This document shows positions 1 to 7,167 of a DNA stretch of 64,000 nucleotides, one piece after another. Both the position numbers and the translations under genes were made by a program. The notes under the pieces are model-generated. The model saw only the letters and a list, made by a program, of their open reading frames with translations. It had not been told where the DNA came from and did not search any database. This DNA comes from Vibrio sp. Of7-15 (lineage in GTDB: Bacteria; Pseudomonadota; Gammaproteobacteria; Enterobacterales; Vibrionaceae). Numbering within the stretch: the stretch's first letter is position 1; each line of letters opens with the position of its first letter. The stretch is taken from positions 1-64,000 of the forward strand of contig NZ_JAKRGH010000008.1 in the NCBI RefSeq assembly GCF_022347565.1, given 5' to 3'.

Positions 1-102
1 CCCAACGCATGGCATTTTTCATTCCATCGTTGGGTTTTGTGTTTAAGGTGGTATGGTTAGGTTCAGTGGTGGCGTTGCTCACTACTTAACGCGGCGTTAG
101 CT
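1..102 (+). repeat. attC site, right part (left end cut by window)
   Basis: The sequence has two arms of a VCR-like site (cccaacgca near 1 and its partner cgttggg near 29), the conserved block ggcgttgctcactacttaac, and the terminal core GTTAGCT at 96-102. It matches the site at 964-1090 over most of its length. The recombining left end lies outside the window. Confidence 0.8.
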
Positions 103-239
103 AACATGAGAGCAAGCTTGAATATGAGTAAGAAAAAGAACAACATTATGTCAGCGCATGTCATCTTTACAATTTTACAAACGAACAACAGAGAAAGACA
201 GCGAGACAATTTAAAAAATGTCCACAAAAACGAGACGTA

Positions 240-965
240 GTGATTAATTATTATGATATTTCTGAGCAAAAACATTCATGTAGAAGCATAAAAAATATCG
301 CTACAGAATCGTATCTTTTTTCATATCTTCAAGATGATGGTAGCTATAATCACGATGTTGACAATGCGTTGGAGTCACTAGAAACAAAAGTAGCCAAGGC
401 ATTTGATTACCTGAATGAGCTGTATTTTGAAATCATAGATCAAAAGGCAAGCTCCATAGAAGTGATTGATGAGCATATTGATATTATTTTGGAGTTTGTT
501 TCATGGCAGTGGAAGCGCGATCCTCTATTAGTAAATCGGCTCGTTGAGGACATATCTGATAGGCTTAATACTTCTCTTGGTGAAGCAAAAGCTCACGCTT
601 TAGATGTCTTAGCTAAAGTTGAGAAAAATGATGATAGGCGTGTCATCGATTGGCTTAAAAAGAGAAACATAATGTTCATTATGTTGGGGAATGATGATGA
701 ATTTATTCTACCCGACAGACCTTTTGTAAGGTTTAACCCTAACAAGGGGGAATACGATGGGCTAGCTATAAACGGAACTGAAATCTATTTCCCTATATCT
801 CCTAAAATTATGCTCACGTTACTTCATGATACGCCAAACAAGTTTATACATATGGTGTTTGATTCAAGCCTAGTATTAGAGCTAAATCAATGTTTAATAT
901 CAAAAGCAGAGAAGTATATCTTTTACTCAGATCGAAGAGATTTCGAGCAATCTTGGAAATGTTAG
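240..965 (+). CDS. DUF4238-like protein, 5' end probably frameshifted
   Basis: The open frame starts at GTG 240 and gives 241 residues. The C-terminal part (GNDDEFILPDRPFVRFNP, then IYFPISPKIMLTLL) resembles the end of DUF4238 proteins, whose function is not known. The family's N-terminal signature is also present but upstream of this start: the same frame from 132 reads EKEQHYVSACHLYNF without any start codon. An ATG at 124 gives MSKKK in the next frame and would join it after a -1 shift at the A-run 133-137. So the gene is either broken by a 1-nt loss, uses frameshifting, or makes a shortened protein. It is a cassette gene bounded by attC sites on both sides. Confidence 0.65.
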   Translation: MINYYDISEQKHSCRSIKNIATESYLFSYLQDDGSYNHDVDNALESLETKVAKAFDYLNELYFEIIDQKASSIEVIDEHIDIILEFVSWQWKRDPLLVNRLVEDISDRLNTSLGEAKAHALDVLAKVEKNDDRRVIDWLKKRNIMFIMLGNDDEFILPDRPFVRFNPNKGEYDGLAINGTEIYFPISPKIMLTLLHDTPNKFIHMVFDSSLVLELNQCLISKAEKYIFYSDRRDFEQSWKC

Positions 966-1090
966 CTAACAAGTATTTAAGAGTGATTCCCAACTCTTGG
1001 TATTCTCCATTCCATCGTTGGGTTTTGTGCTTACGGTGGTTTGGTCAAGTTTTGTGGTAGCGTTGCTCACTACTTAACGCGGCGTTAGCC
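964..1090 (+). repeat. attC site (VCR-like)
   Basis: This complete site of 127 bp runs from AGCTAAC (964-970), overlapping the stop codon of the preceding gene, to GTTAGCC (1084-1090). Inner arms cccaactc and cgttggg and the block gcgttgctcactacttaacgc match the site at 1-102. It closes the DUF4238-like cassette. Confidence 0.85.
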
Positions 1091-1148
1091 CTAAAGCATC
1101 ATAGCTAACCTTGAATTTCTAGTAATGTGTCCTCATGTTCATATAAAC

Positions 1149-1207
1149 AATTAAGAATGAAAGGAATTAAGAATGAAAGGAATTAAGAATGAAAGGAATT
1201 AAGAATG
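1149..1207 (+). repeat. Tandem 16-bp repeat carrying a ribosome site and start codon
   Basis: The unit AATTAAGAATGAAAGG occurs three full times (1149-1164, 1165-1180, 1181-1196) and a partial fourth copy ends in the start codon of the next gene (1205-1207). Each unit holds AAAGGA followed a few bases later by ATG, so the ribosome site and start are repeated in series in front of the LRAT-type gene. Confidence 0.9.
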
Positions 1208-1690
1208 TATGAGCTAGGGCAAGTATTGAAAATCCAATATACAGGTTTTAAACATTACGGAATTTATGTTGGTAACAATACTGTTATCCATAATTCTAAA
1301 AAATATCATCGCGTCGAAGAGATAGCTCTAGATGCTTTTGCTGACAACAGAACCATACAGAAAAGCTCAATTAAGGCAGAAAACCCAGCTTTAGCAGTAC
1401 AAATAGCACGAAAATACTTAGGTATTCCTTACAGTTTGTTTTCTGAAAATTGTGAGCATTTTGTTCGAACTGCATGTGGACTAGTAAAAGAGAGTACCCA
1501 AGTACAGAAATACTTAATTTCTGCTGTTGGAGTAGGTGCGTTGCTCAAGTCTGATAATACTGTAGTACAAGCGGCTGGGGGTGCAGCTGCGTTAGCTTCT
1601 ATGCTTACACCAACAGAGCAAAGTCCAGTCAAAAATGTGGCTGTAGCTGCTTGTTTAGCCGCTGGTATTGCGTTCTTAGCGTCCAAATAG
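1205..1690 (+). CDS. LRAT/NlpC-P60-type domain protein with hydrophobic C-terminus
   Basis: This 161-residue protein has the LRAT (H-rev107) pattern of the papain-like NlpC/P60 superfamily. HYGIYVG carries the candidate catalytic His17, a second His29 follows in TVIHN, and NCEHFV carries the candidate nucleophile Cys83. Members act as acyltransferases, thiol hydrolases or phospholipases; the substrate here cannot be told. The last 60 residues are rich in Ala, Val and Gly and contain one or two possible membrane helices. The start at 1205 is the last in a chain of repeated AAAGGA-ATG units. It sits alone between a complete attC and one broken by an insertion sequence. Confidence 0.75.
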   Translation: MYELGQVLKIQYTGFKHYGIYVGNNTVIHNSKKYHRVEEIALDAFADNRTIQKSSIKAENPALAVQIARKYLGIPYSLFSENCEHFVRTACGLVKESTQVQKYLISAVGVGALLKSDNTVVQAAGGAAALASMLTPTEQSPVKNVAVAACLAAGIAFLASK

Positions 1691-1796
1691 GGCTAAAAAA
1701 CTGTTTAAGAGTGATTCGCAACGCGTAGCGTTTTTGCTATGCGTTGCGTTTAGTGTTTAAGGTGGTATGCGGTGGCTTCGGTATTGCGTTGCTCAC
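1690..1796 (+). repeat. attC site truncated by an insertion sequence
   Basis: The site starts at ggctaaa just after the LRAT-type gene, has long arms (cgcaacgcgtagcg and ctatgcgttgcg) and the block gcgttgctcac, then stops matching the other sites. The expected tail ending in GTTAGC is missing and sequence of an IS1111-type element follows. Confidence 0.75.
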
Positions 1797-2575
1797 ACAT
1801 ATGGTCTCCCCCAGTTTTGCAAGTCCAGTAGTGTGATAAAAACGCAGGTTAACTACCATATATACGGCCTGTTTGAACGGCTATTGCCTTGGCTAAGATG
1901 AGGCAGTCGAACATGTCGTCTTAATCACCTTATCGACTTAAAAAGCCGGTGTGAGCAGAAGGTTTTCAACATGTAGGATTTATCCTGTTATTCATCTCAC
2001 TATGTACTTTGCAAAGGGTGGGTGATAGTCGTTGTTTTATGTTGGTTGATACTCTTCATTTTTGGTGATGACTGCCCATGCTATTCGCATGAGTTTGTTT
2101 GCTAAGGCGACAGCAGCGCGGTTTGGGCCTCGTCGTTCTTGGAGGTCTAACATCCACTTACTGAGGCTATCGGATTTAAACTTAGCACGCCTTAATGCCG
2201 CTCTCGCCCCGTGTACAAGTAACGAACGGCTTCGTCTTCGGATTTTGGTACGTAGATAGGAGTGAGTTGCTCCGCTTTAAATAGCGTGGCCAAGACTAGT
2301 GAGTAAACGATATGTCCAGTACCCGCATGGCCCAGCTTCATAGACAAAATGGGACGATGCTTTCGGATACGTTGATTGAAGCTGTTGAGGGAGTTTTACC
2401 AACGCAGATTTATTGGATTTAATACGCCCACGGTGTTGAGGTTGTGCGCCTCTATGTTCTTTCAATACAGCGACTTGGATAAACGATTTATGCGTATCTA
2501 AGCCAATGAAAAGTATGCTATCGTTATTCATGCTAGCCTCCAAATTGGGTTGTTTGATCACACTAATTATGGCTC
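1797..2575 (-). mobile_element. Decayed IS1111-type (IS110 family) insertion in an attC site
   Basis: The element holds a broken IS110-family transposase on the minus strand (2037-2561). Subterminal inverted repeats TAGTGTGATAAAA (1829-1841) and TTTGATCACACTA (2553-2565) match at 12 of 13 positions. The region downstream of the transposase (about 1797-2036) is non-coding and long, which is the place of the guide (bridge/seek) RNA in the IS1111 group. Insertion inside an attC site is the known habit of the IS1111-attC subgroup. Exact ends are inferred. Confidence 0.7.
2037..2561 (-). pseudogene. IS110/IS1111-family transposase, internally deleted
   Basis: The minus strand begins with an intact N-terminus (MNNDSILFIGLDTHKS at 2531 after TTGGAGG, or 30 nt upstream) carrying the first Asp of the RuvC-like DEDD catalytic centre in GLDTHK. 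It stops after RLLTSLGHA. In another frame AEQLTPIYVPKSEDEAVR, a middle segment of the same family, follows, and in a third frame the usual C-terminus (WMLDLQERRGPNRAAVA to NEEYQPT, stop at 2037-2039). Most of the central and catalytic serine region is missing, so the gene is dead. The plus-strand open frame over 2062-2259 is only the complement of the C-terminal part. Confidence 0.85.
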
Positions 2576-2580
2576 TGGCT

Positions 2581-2630
2581 TTAAGCTAACCCACGATATT
2601 GGAGGTTAGCACTTCGTGGGGACATTATGT
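2581..2630 (+). repeat. Stem-loop repeat element, copy A
   Basis: CCCACGA (2590-2596) pairs with TCGTGGG (2614-2620) around a loop holding ggaggttagc. Nearly the same 50 bp recurs at 3671-3720 and, more diverged, at 12431-12480, each time shortly upstream of a cassette gene. Its middle (TTGGAGGTTAGCA) also mirrors the leader of the adjacent minus-strand transposase. Confidence 0.7.
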
Positions 2631-2672
2631 CTATTCGCACCGAAAAATGAAGCTTCATAGGAGGAAGTATAA

Positions 2673-3455
2673 GTGGACGATTTTTACATAGATCCAAAAG
2701 GATTGGCGGCATACTATGAAGTTCAATGGCTTGATAAACTTCGCTCAAGTGGAGTATCTGAACAATTAGAGAGTAAATCTAAGTACGTACCTGACTCGTT
2801 TATCTCCTCAAACCACACACAAAATGTGGCCAAGTTTATTATTGATTCTCTAGAAGCGGAAAGTATTAATCCTATTAACGCATTAGAGGTTGGGGCCGCT
2901 TTGGGGCGAAATAGCTACGAGTTAGTTACTAACATACCAAGCATTAGTTCTGTCACAGTCGTTGAACCGTCTCACCGTTTGCTATCAAATTTCAAACAAA
3001 TACTTATTGACGGGACTAAATGTGAATTTCCTTATATCAAGAGCTTGGAAGAGTTGGGGTATTTGGACTTTGATGTTTCAACAATAGCAAAATCGTGTGA
3101 TCATGTATCATTTACTTTAGTTGAAACACCTTTCGAGCCTGGTGTGGTTACGAAAGAGTTTGATTTAACAGTTTGCCTCAATGTACTGGATCAATGTGAA
3201 TCCCCTAAAATTTTAGTAAATGCATTAATAGATGCAACTGCTTTCAATGGAGTGTTAGTTTTATCATGTACTTATCAGTGGAACAAAAAGCATTTAAAAG
3301 AAGAAAGTGAAGCTGTAAATGATATAAACGACTATTTTGGAGACGGTTGGGAAAAGCTATCTGAAGATGAGCATGAATATAAGATAAGATTTAACGAAAG
3401 GTATTCATTACTATTTCTTTCCCATATAGTCGCTTACAAAAAAGTTAGTGGCTAA
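2673..3455 (+). CDS. Putative class I SAM-dependent methyltransferase
   Basis: The protein has 260 residues and starts at GTG 2673, chosen for the strong AGGAGG at 2659-2664. The segment ALEVGAALGRNSYEL looks like motif I of class I methyltransferases, SSVTVVEPS like the acidic end of strand beta2 that binds the ribose, and DLTVCLNVLDQCESP like motif IV. No substrate motif is recognised. Length is right for a single-domain enzyme. The gene lies behind stem-loop copy A and is followed by a long non-coding stretch with stem-loop copy B, so it is a cassette of its own. Confidence 0.65.
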   Translation: MDDFYIDPKGLAAYYEVQWLDKLRSSGVSEQLESKSKYVPDSFISSNHTQNVAKFIIDSLEAESINPINALEVGAALGRNSYELVTNIPSISSVTVVEPSHRLLSNFKQILIDGTKCEFPYIKSLEELGYLDFDVSTIAKSCDHVSFTLVETPFEPGVVTKEFDLTVCLNVLDQCESPKILVNALIDATAFNGVLVLSCTYQWNKKHLKEESEAVNDINDYFGDGWEKLSEDEHEYKIRFNERYSLLFLSHIVAYKKVSG

Positions 3456-3670
3456 TATTTGGTACAAGTAATGTCGTCGGTTTCAAGCTGATATACTACG
3501 TGGATTTCTCATCGTGATGAGCAGTGCCTACCTTACTTGTTTTGTCGTGACACCTGTTTTCCGTCTATGCTCGTGGTTCAATAAAGCGGATGCCTTATTA
3601 CCATCCTAACGCCGTCGGTGTTTGTGCCACACTCGGTGCTTTATCTAATGCGATAACACTAATTATGGCT

Positions 3671-3720
3671 TTAAGTTAACCCACGATATTGGAGGCTAGC
3701 ACTTCGTGGGGGCATTATGT
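3671..3720 (+). repeat. Stem-loop repeat element, copy B
   Basis: It has the same CCCACGA/TCGTGGG stem as copy A (3680-3686 and 3704-3710) and the same spacing. The match to copy A starts earlier, at cactaattatggct (3656-3669), which in copy A is the end of the insertion sequence. It ends 20 bp before the next gene. The rest of 3456-3670 holds an isolated TCCTAACGCCGTCGG that could be part of an attC in a degenerate or inverted state; I see no gene there. Confidence 0.7.
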
Positions 3721-3740
3721 TTATATTCTAGGAGAGATTG

Positions 3741-4229
3741 ATGCAGCTTTATGAAAATAGACCAGACGTACTAGAGATGGTAGTTGATGAAGATCTTCTT
3801 TCTTCTCTCAAAGTACAGCAAGTCGAATATCCGTTTGGCCTCAGTAAAGAAAGGTTCTGCTATTTCGATGGAGTGCTAATTGGTTGTCTTTCTGCTAAGG
3901 CAACAGATTACAGTGGTTACTACAAGGGATTGAAAGTTGAACATATTGGTCGTTATGTTTTGACTCTGGCTCCTGTCATTGAAGTTAATGAGTATTTGGA
4001 GAAACCAACACTTTCATCGTTTATAAGTTCACTATCCAAACTACTGGCTACAACAAGGGGCTGGGATTTAATATGTGAAGCAAGTTGTGATCAAGACACG
4101 GTTGAAGAGGTTGAAAATGTAGGTGCTGAAATTGCTCCTGTGCTTCATGCGTTAGCGTGTTATTTCAACGGTGAAAAATATGAATGCCCAACTTTTATCA
4201 TTCGTGCAAGGAATGTAAAAAGTAATTAA
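3741..4229 (+). CDS. Hypothetical cassette protein
   Basis: The protein has 162 residues from ATG 3741, preferred over TTG 3738 because AGGAGAG (3730-3736) is at the right distance. It is soluble, acidic, and has no signal peptide or membrane segment. I do not recognise a family. Features are an N-terminal acidic segment (VVDEDLLSSLKVQQVEYPFG), aromatic residues in the centre (DYSGYYKGLKVEHIGRYVL) and three cysteines near the end. It is bounded by stem-loop copy B upstream and an attC site directly at its stop codon. Confidence 0.6.
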   Translation: MQLYENRPDVLEMVVDEDLLSSLKVQQVEYPFGLSKERFCYFDGVLIGCLSAKATDYSGYYKGLKVEHIGRYVLTLAPVIEVNEYLEKPTLSSFISSLSKLLATTRGWDLICEASCDQDTVEEVENVGAEIAPVLHALACYFNGEKYECPTFIIRARNVKSN

Positions 4230-4330
4230 ACAAACACGAATATTCGGCAGTTTAGATTTTAATTAGCTCCGTGATTAAGGTGTTAAAGATGGGTAAGTGA
4301 AGTACGCGCTGTTTATTGCAGGCGTTATAC
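4225..4330 (+). repeat. attC site
   Basis: The site is about 106 bp, from ATTAAAC overlapping the stop codon to the core GTTATAC at 4324-4330, with aacacgaatattcggc as a left inner arm. It separates two cassette genes. Confidence 0.65.
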
Positions 4331-4346
4331 ATTAAGAGGAAAGATC

Positions 4347-4832
4347 ATGGAATTCATCAAGAAATTGTTCGAGAAGAAGGGGGATCAGGAAGATATAAAT
4401 ATCTTCGAAGGAGAGGAGCTTGGAATGAGGAACGCCATCCAAGAAGCTCAAAAGCACTTTCCTCAGTTTATTGAAGAGATTAAGCTCGAATCTCGACGCA
4501 TAGTACCTGCATTTGAAGAATGTTTTATTAAGTATGCCTTTAAAGCGGAAAAGCAAGGATTAGCTTATGAGCATATGTTTGTAACAGAGCTGTATCACGA
4601 TGGCTCCCAGCTGACGGGGGTATTAGCTAGCTCCCCTGAATATACCGATGCCGTAGTTGAAGGAGATAAAATCATCGTTAAGCCGGAAATGGTTTCTGAT
4701 TGGTTATTTGTTCTTAATGGTGAGGCTAAAGGCGGCTTCACTTTTGTGTATATGTGGTATTGTTTTTCTAAAGAAGAAAGGCAAATGTATGTAAATGAAG
4801 CGCCTTTTTGCTATTTGGGTTTAACTGTATAA
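4347..4832 (+). CDS. DUF2314 family protein
   Basis: The protein has 161 residues. The pattern AIQEAQKHFPQFIEEI near residue 30, then YEHMFVTELYHDG, LTGVLASSP, GDKIIVKPEMVSDWLFV and a Gly-rich GEAKGGFTF is that of DUF2314 (YegJ-like) proteins, whose biochemical role is unknown. There is no signal peptide, so it is probably cytoplasmic. Start ATG 4347 has GAGGAAAG ten bases upstream. It is a self-contained cassette between attC sites at 4225-4330 and 4827-4919. Confidence 0.75.
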   Translation: MEFIKKLFEKKGDQEDINIFEGEELGMRNAIQEAQKHFPQFIEEIKLESRRIVPAFEECFIKYAFKAEKQGLAYEHMFVTELYHDGSQLTGVLASSPEYTDAVVEGDKIIVKPEMVSDWLFVLNGEAKGGFTFVYMWYCFSKEERQMYVNEAPFCYLGLTV

Positions 4833-4919
4833 CAAGGTACTCAACCTGACACCAAAAGCTCCTTCTACCTAAATAGACGCATGAACATTCGGCGTTTTTG
4901 ATTCTAACAGGCGTTATGT
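4827..4919 (+). repeat. attC site
   Basis: The site is about 93 bp, from GTATAAC (4827-4833, overlapping the stop codon) to GTTATGT (4913-4919), which are complementary core ends. The inner segment cattcggcgtttttgattctaacaggc is VCR-like. Confidence 0.75.
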
Positions 4920-4934
4920 GTAATAGGGATATTT

Positions 4935-5210
4935 ATGTCAAAACTAATATTGAAAGGTTTTATTCTAGTTCCTGAATCGGATCTTGACGTTGTCAAAAGT
5001 GAGTTGGTATTGCATAAGCGCCTTACTCTCGAAGAGCCGGGTTGTATAACGTTTAGCGTCACTGAAAATTCAAATAATCCTCTTCGCTTTGATGTCTATG
5101 AGGAATTCACAGATAAATCAGCATTTGAATATCATCAAAAGAGAGTCAGAGCATCCCACTGGGGTAAAGTAACGGTGAATGTTAAACGTCACTATGAAAT
5201 TCTTGAGTAA
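4935..5210 (+). CDS. Antibiotic biosynthesis monooxygenase (ABM)-type protein
   Basis: The protein is a single ABM domain of 91 residues, a ferredoxin-like dimeric alpha+beta fold. Typical features are the first strand LILKGFILVPESDLD, the helix SELVLHKRLTLEEPGC, FDVYEEFTDKSAFEYHQ, and the final segment with SHWGKV and VKRHYEIL. Family members include cofactor-free quinone-forming monooxygenases, heme-degrading enzymes and regulators; nothing here fixes a substrate. A copy of this kind is common in Vibrio cassette arrays and need not relate to antibiotics. ATG 4935 follows the attC core by 15 bp with a weak ribosome site. Confidence 0.8.
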   Translation: MSKLILKGFILVPESDLDVVKSELVLHKRLTLEEPGCITFSVTENSNNPLRFDVYEEFTDKSAFEYHQKRVRASHWGKVTVNVKRHYEILE

Positions 5211-5539
5211 ACGCATACAAGCCGCTTAAGATTCTCCCATAGTAACAGTATATGGCGGTTTATTGGCTATGCAGCTAAGTAATTTATTGCGCAGAAGTTT
5301 TTACGTTCAATGCTCCTTCCTTTATGATTGATGTCAAAAAGAAAGAAAATATGTTTTGCTAAATCGATGCCGATGACTTTCTGGTGAATCATGATCTTCT
5401 CCCTATGCTTTGGATCTTAACACTCCCAGCATGGCTGATGGTCATGTGAAGTGGTAGAGGAGACTATCTCATTACCTTAGTACGGCATTAATCACTGAAT
5501 TCGCAACATTACACCTTTTCATTTTACGGAGTAATAAAC
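5211..5539. other. Gene-free stretch with a broken attC and IS110-type remnant
   Basis: The stop of the ABM gene is followed by aaacgcatacaagccgcttaag and atggcgg, which look like the left part of an attC site. From about 5272 an IS110-type transposase start is readable on the minus strand, with its leader up to about 5480. The last 60 bases are AT-rich leader of the next gene with TACGGAG (5525-5531) as ribosome site. Confidence 0.55.
5272..5392 (-). pseudogene. IS110-family transposase, N-terminal remnant
   Basis: Minus-strand ATG at 5392 after GGGAGAAG reads MIHQKVIGIDLAKHIFFLF and continues DINHKGRSIERKNF to a stop near 5272. VIGIDLAK is the start of the RuvC-like domain of IS110/IS1111 transposases, with the first catalytic Asp. 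Only about 40 residues remain out of some 340. It differs from the remnant at 2037-2561, so it derives from a second element. It interrupts the attC-like sequence after the ABM gene. Confidence 0.7.
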
Positions 5540-6010
5540 ATGGGATTTTTCGATAAGTTAAAGTCTATAAAAAATGTTATCACTGGTGGTGCAGCAGAGG
5601 TTTACATTGATTGTGAAAAAATGTCCTTCGATGAACCGTTTCGTGTTGTCATTAGAGCAACAACAGATGACGCACCAGTTAAAATTAGTCGCGTCTACCT
5701 AAAAGTGGTTGGTAACGAAGAAGTCAACGTTCCTGATGTGGATATTGAATTTGAAAACAATGGTCAAGTTCACAGAAAAGTAGAGAATGTACAAGCAGAG
5801 CAGCAGACAGTAAACCTGGAAATAACCGTCGCCGAAGAACAGGAGCTGGCAGCAAACCAAACCTTTGAGTGGGAAGTTGAAGTAGAACTTCCTTCAAATG
5901 CTCCACAAGTCTATAAAGGCCATTTTTGCCAGCACATATATGTCGCACAAGCAGGGTTAGACTGCTTCGGAAATGACCCTGACTCGGGGTGGGTTGAACT
6001 CAGCGCTTAA
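5540..6010 (+). CDS. Hypothetical protein, possibly Spo0M/arrestin-like
   Basis: The 156-residue protein opens MGFFDKLKSIKNVITGGAAE, then shows alternating beta-strand segments (VYIDCEKMSFDEPFRVVIRA, KISRVYLKVVGNEEV, TFEWEVEVELPSNAP). This is the layout of a two-sheet beta sandwich as in the N-terminal half of Spo0M/arrestin-like proteins, but it is shorter and I cannot show homology. It is soluble and acidic without a signal peptide. Start ATG 5540 has TACGGAG nine bases upstream. No attC is clear after it, only the inverted repeat at 6039-6089. Confidence 0.6.
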   Translation: MGFFDKLKSIKNVITGGAAEVYIDCEKMSFDEPFRVVIRATTDDAPVKISRVYLKVVGNEEVNVPDVDIEFENNGQVHRKVENVQAEQQTVNLEITVAEEQELAANQTFEWEVEVELPSNAPQVYKGHFCQHIYVAQAGLDCFGNDPDSGWVELSA

Positions 6011-6038
6011 CCCTACGTGATCAAGGTATTAATAGGAA

Positions 6039-6089
6039 AATATTACAAGCAGCTGTTGGTACTGCGAACTTTGCAATCCGTGTAATATT
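6039..6089. repeat. Inverted repeat between cassette genes
   Basis: AATATTACA (6039-6047) pairs perfectly with TGTAATATT (6081-6089) around a 33-base centre, and a partial third copy (cctgtaatatg) follows at about 6101. It lies where an attC would be expected but has no recognisable GTT core. It could be a degenerate attC or a terminator without a T-run. Confidence 0.4.
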
Positions 6090-6168
6090 GGCGTCCGTCA
6101 CCTGTAATATGTCCTATTCTCCCAAACGTAATGGGTTTGTCTCTAGAATAACAAGATGAGAGCTTTCC

Positions 6169-6747
6169 ATGGAAAAGAGCGAAGAAAATATGAAAATCAG
6201 AACTTCTAAAGAAGTGGCTGAGCGTGCCTTGGGAATTATTGCTTCTATAGGAAAGGTGCACTTCCCTGAAGAAAATCAAAGATGGATCGAAGAGAATAGT
6301 ATCAAACAATATTTATCTCCTTTGGAGCAAGAATTCATCGAAGACCCTAATCCAGAACATCAAGATCTAGTTAATTTTTCTTGGAAGGCGGAGGCTCTCG
6401 TATCTTTACTTTGGTGCTTAAAAGGCTTGGATGAAATTCCAGCTTTCGATGAGCAGTTCGATATTTGGAATAATGATTTAGTTATTAAAGCAGTAAAAAA
6501 TACCAATGAGTTTCTTGCAAGATCCGAATTAAGAGCAGATCAAGATTTGGAGCAAATGGAATCATTCTTATACCATCAACATTGGCGAGTTAGAGATCGA
6601 GATCTGGGCTTTAATGTTGACCAACCAGATGAAAATGATCCAGATATTGATGAGCTTAACTCCGGTATCGTTTATGAACGACGTTATGGTATGAGTTGGG
6701 TATCAGGCTTTGGTAAGTCATGGGATGAGGTTCCAACAGACACATAA
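6169..6747 (+). CDS. DUF4272 family protein
   Basis: The protein has 192 residues from ATG 6169; ATG 6190 (MKIRTSKEVAERAL) is an alternative start that fits the family's usual beginning. Signatures are RTSKEVAERALGIIASIGKV, the central FSWKAEALVSLLWCLKGL, a conserved LYHQHWRVRDRDLG, and the end GIVYERRYGMSWVSGFGKSWDEVPTDT, all typical of DUF4272. The fold is mainly helical and the function is unknown. There is no signal peptide. It is commonly seen in integron cassettes and near toxin-type loci. Confidence 0.8.
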   Translation: MEKSEENMKIRTSKEVAERALGIIASIGKVHFPEENQRWIEENSIKQYLSPLEQEFIEDPNPEHQDLVNFSWKAEALVSLLWCLKGLDEIPAFDEQFDIWNNDLVIKAVKNTNEFLARSELRADQDLEQMESFLYHQHWRVRDRDLGFNVDQPDENDPDIDELNSGIVYERRYGMSWVSGFGKSWDEVPTDT

Positions 6748-7167
6748 TAAACGACGAGTTTCTTGGGTATTATCATTCTTACTTATCTAAAGGCTGGATT
6801 TAACCTTATGGTGTAACAGTCAACAAGCAATTCTTAAATAAGAAAGCCTAATAAGTTGCTTAAAGCGTACCCCTCTGTTTGGCATTAACCCAACGAATTC
6901 AATAGCTAAAAATTTTATAAGACCTTTGGGTTTGTTGAGGTGGGGATGGATGAACAACACGGTGATATGCTGCAGAAATAGGGTTATAAACCGAGTTTTA
7001 GATATTTTGACGTTCATTTAAGGTTGTTTTTCAAGCCGAGTCACTTTTATACTCGGCTTGATTGCTTGAAAAGTGTAAGTATTTAACCTAAATGAAAATT
7101 AACCATTGTAATAATGCTGCTACAGTACCGTAACATAAGCTTACCGATACTGCAGAACATAACTATA
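6748..7167. other. Gene-free stretch between converging genes
   Basis: This 420-bp stretch separates the DUF4272 gene (plus) from the secreted-protein gene (minus). It contains scattered attC-like words (gtgtaacag, aacccaacg, tgggtttgttgaggtgg) without a clear complete site, and the perfect hairpin at 7031-7061. A 65-codon minus-strand frame (6820-7017) has no ribosome site or family signature and is not called. Confidence 0.5.
7031..7061. terminator. Hairpin between converging genes, probable terminator
   Basis: TCAAGCCGAGT (7031-7041) and ACTCGGCTTGA (7051-7061) form an 11-bp perfect stem with a 9-base loop. A run of five T lies just upstream on the plus strand, so neither direction has a classic U-tract. 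Its place between two converging genes supports a terminator role. Confidence 0.5.

Noticed and set aside
2062-2259. Plus-strand 65-codon open frame
   Set aside because: It is the complement of the IS110-family transposase C-terminus, which is clearly readable on the minus strand.
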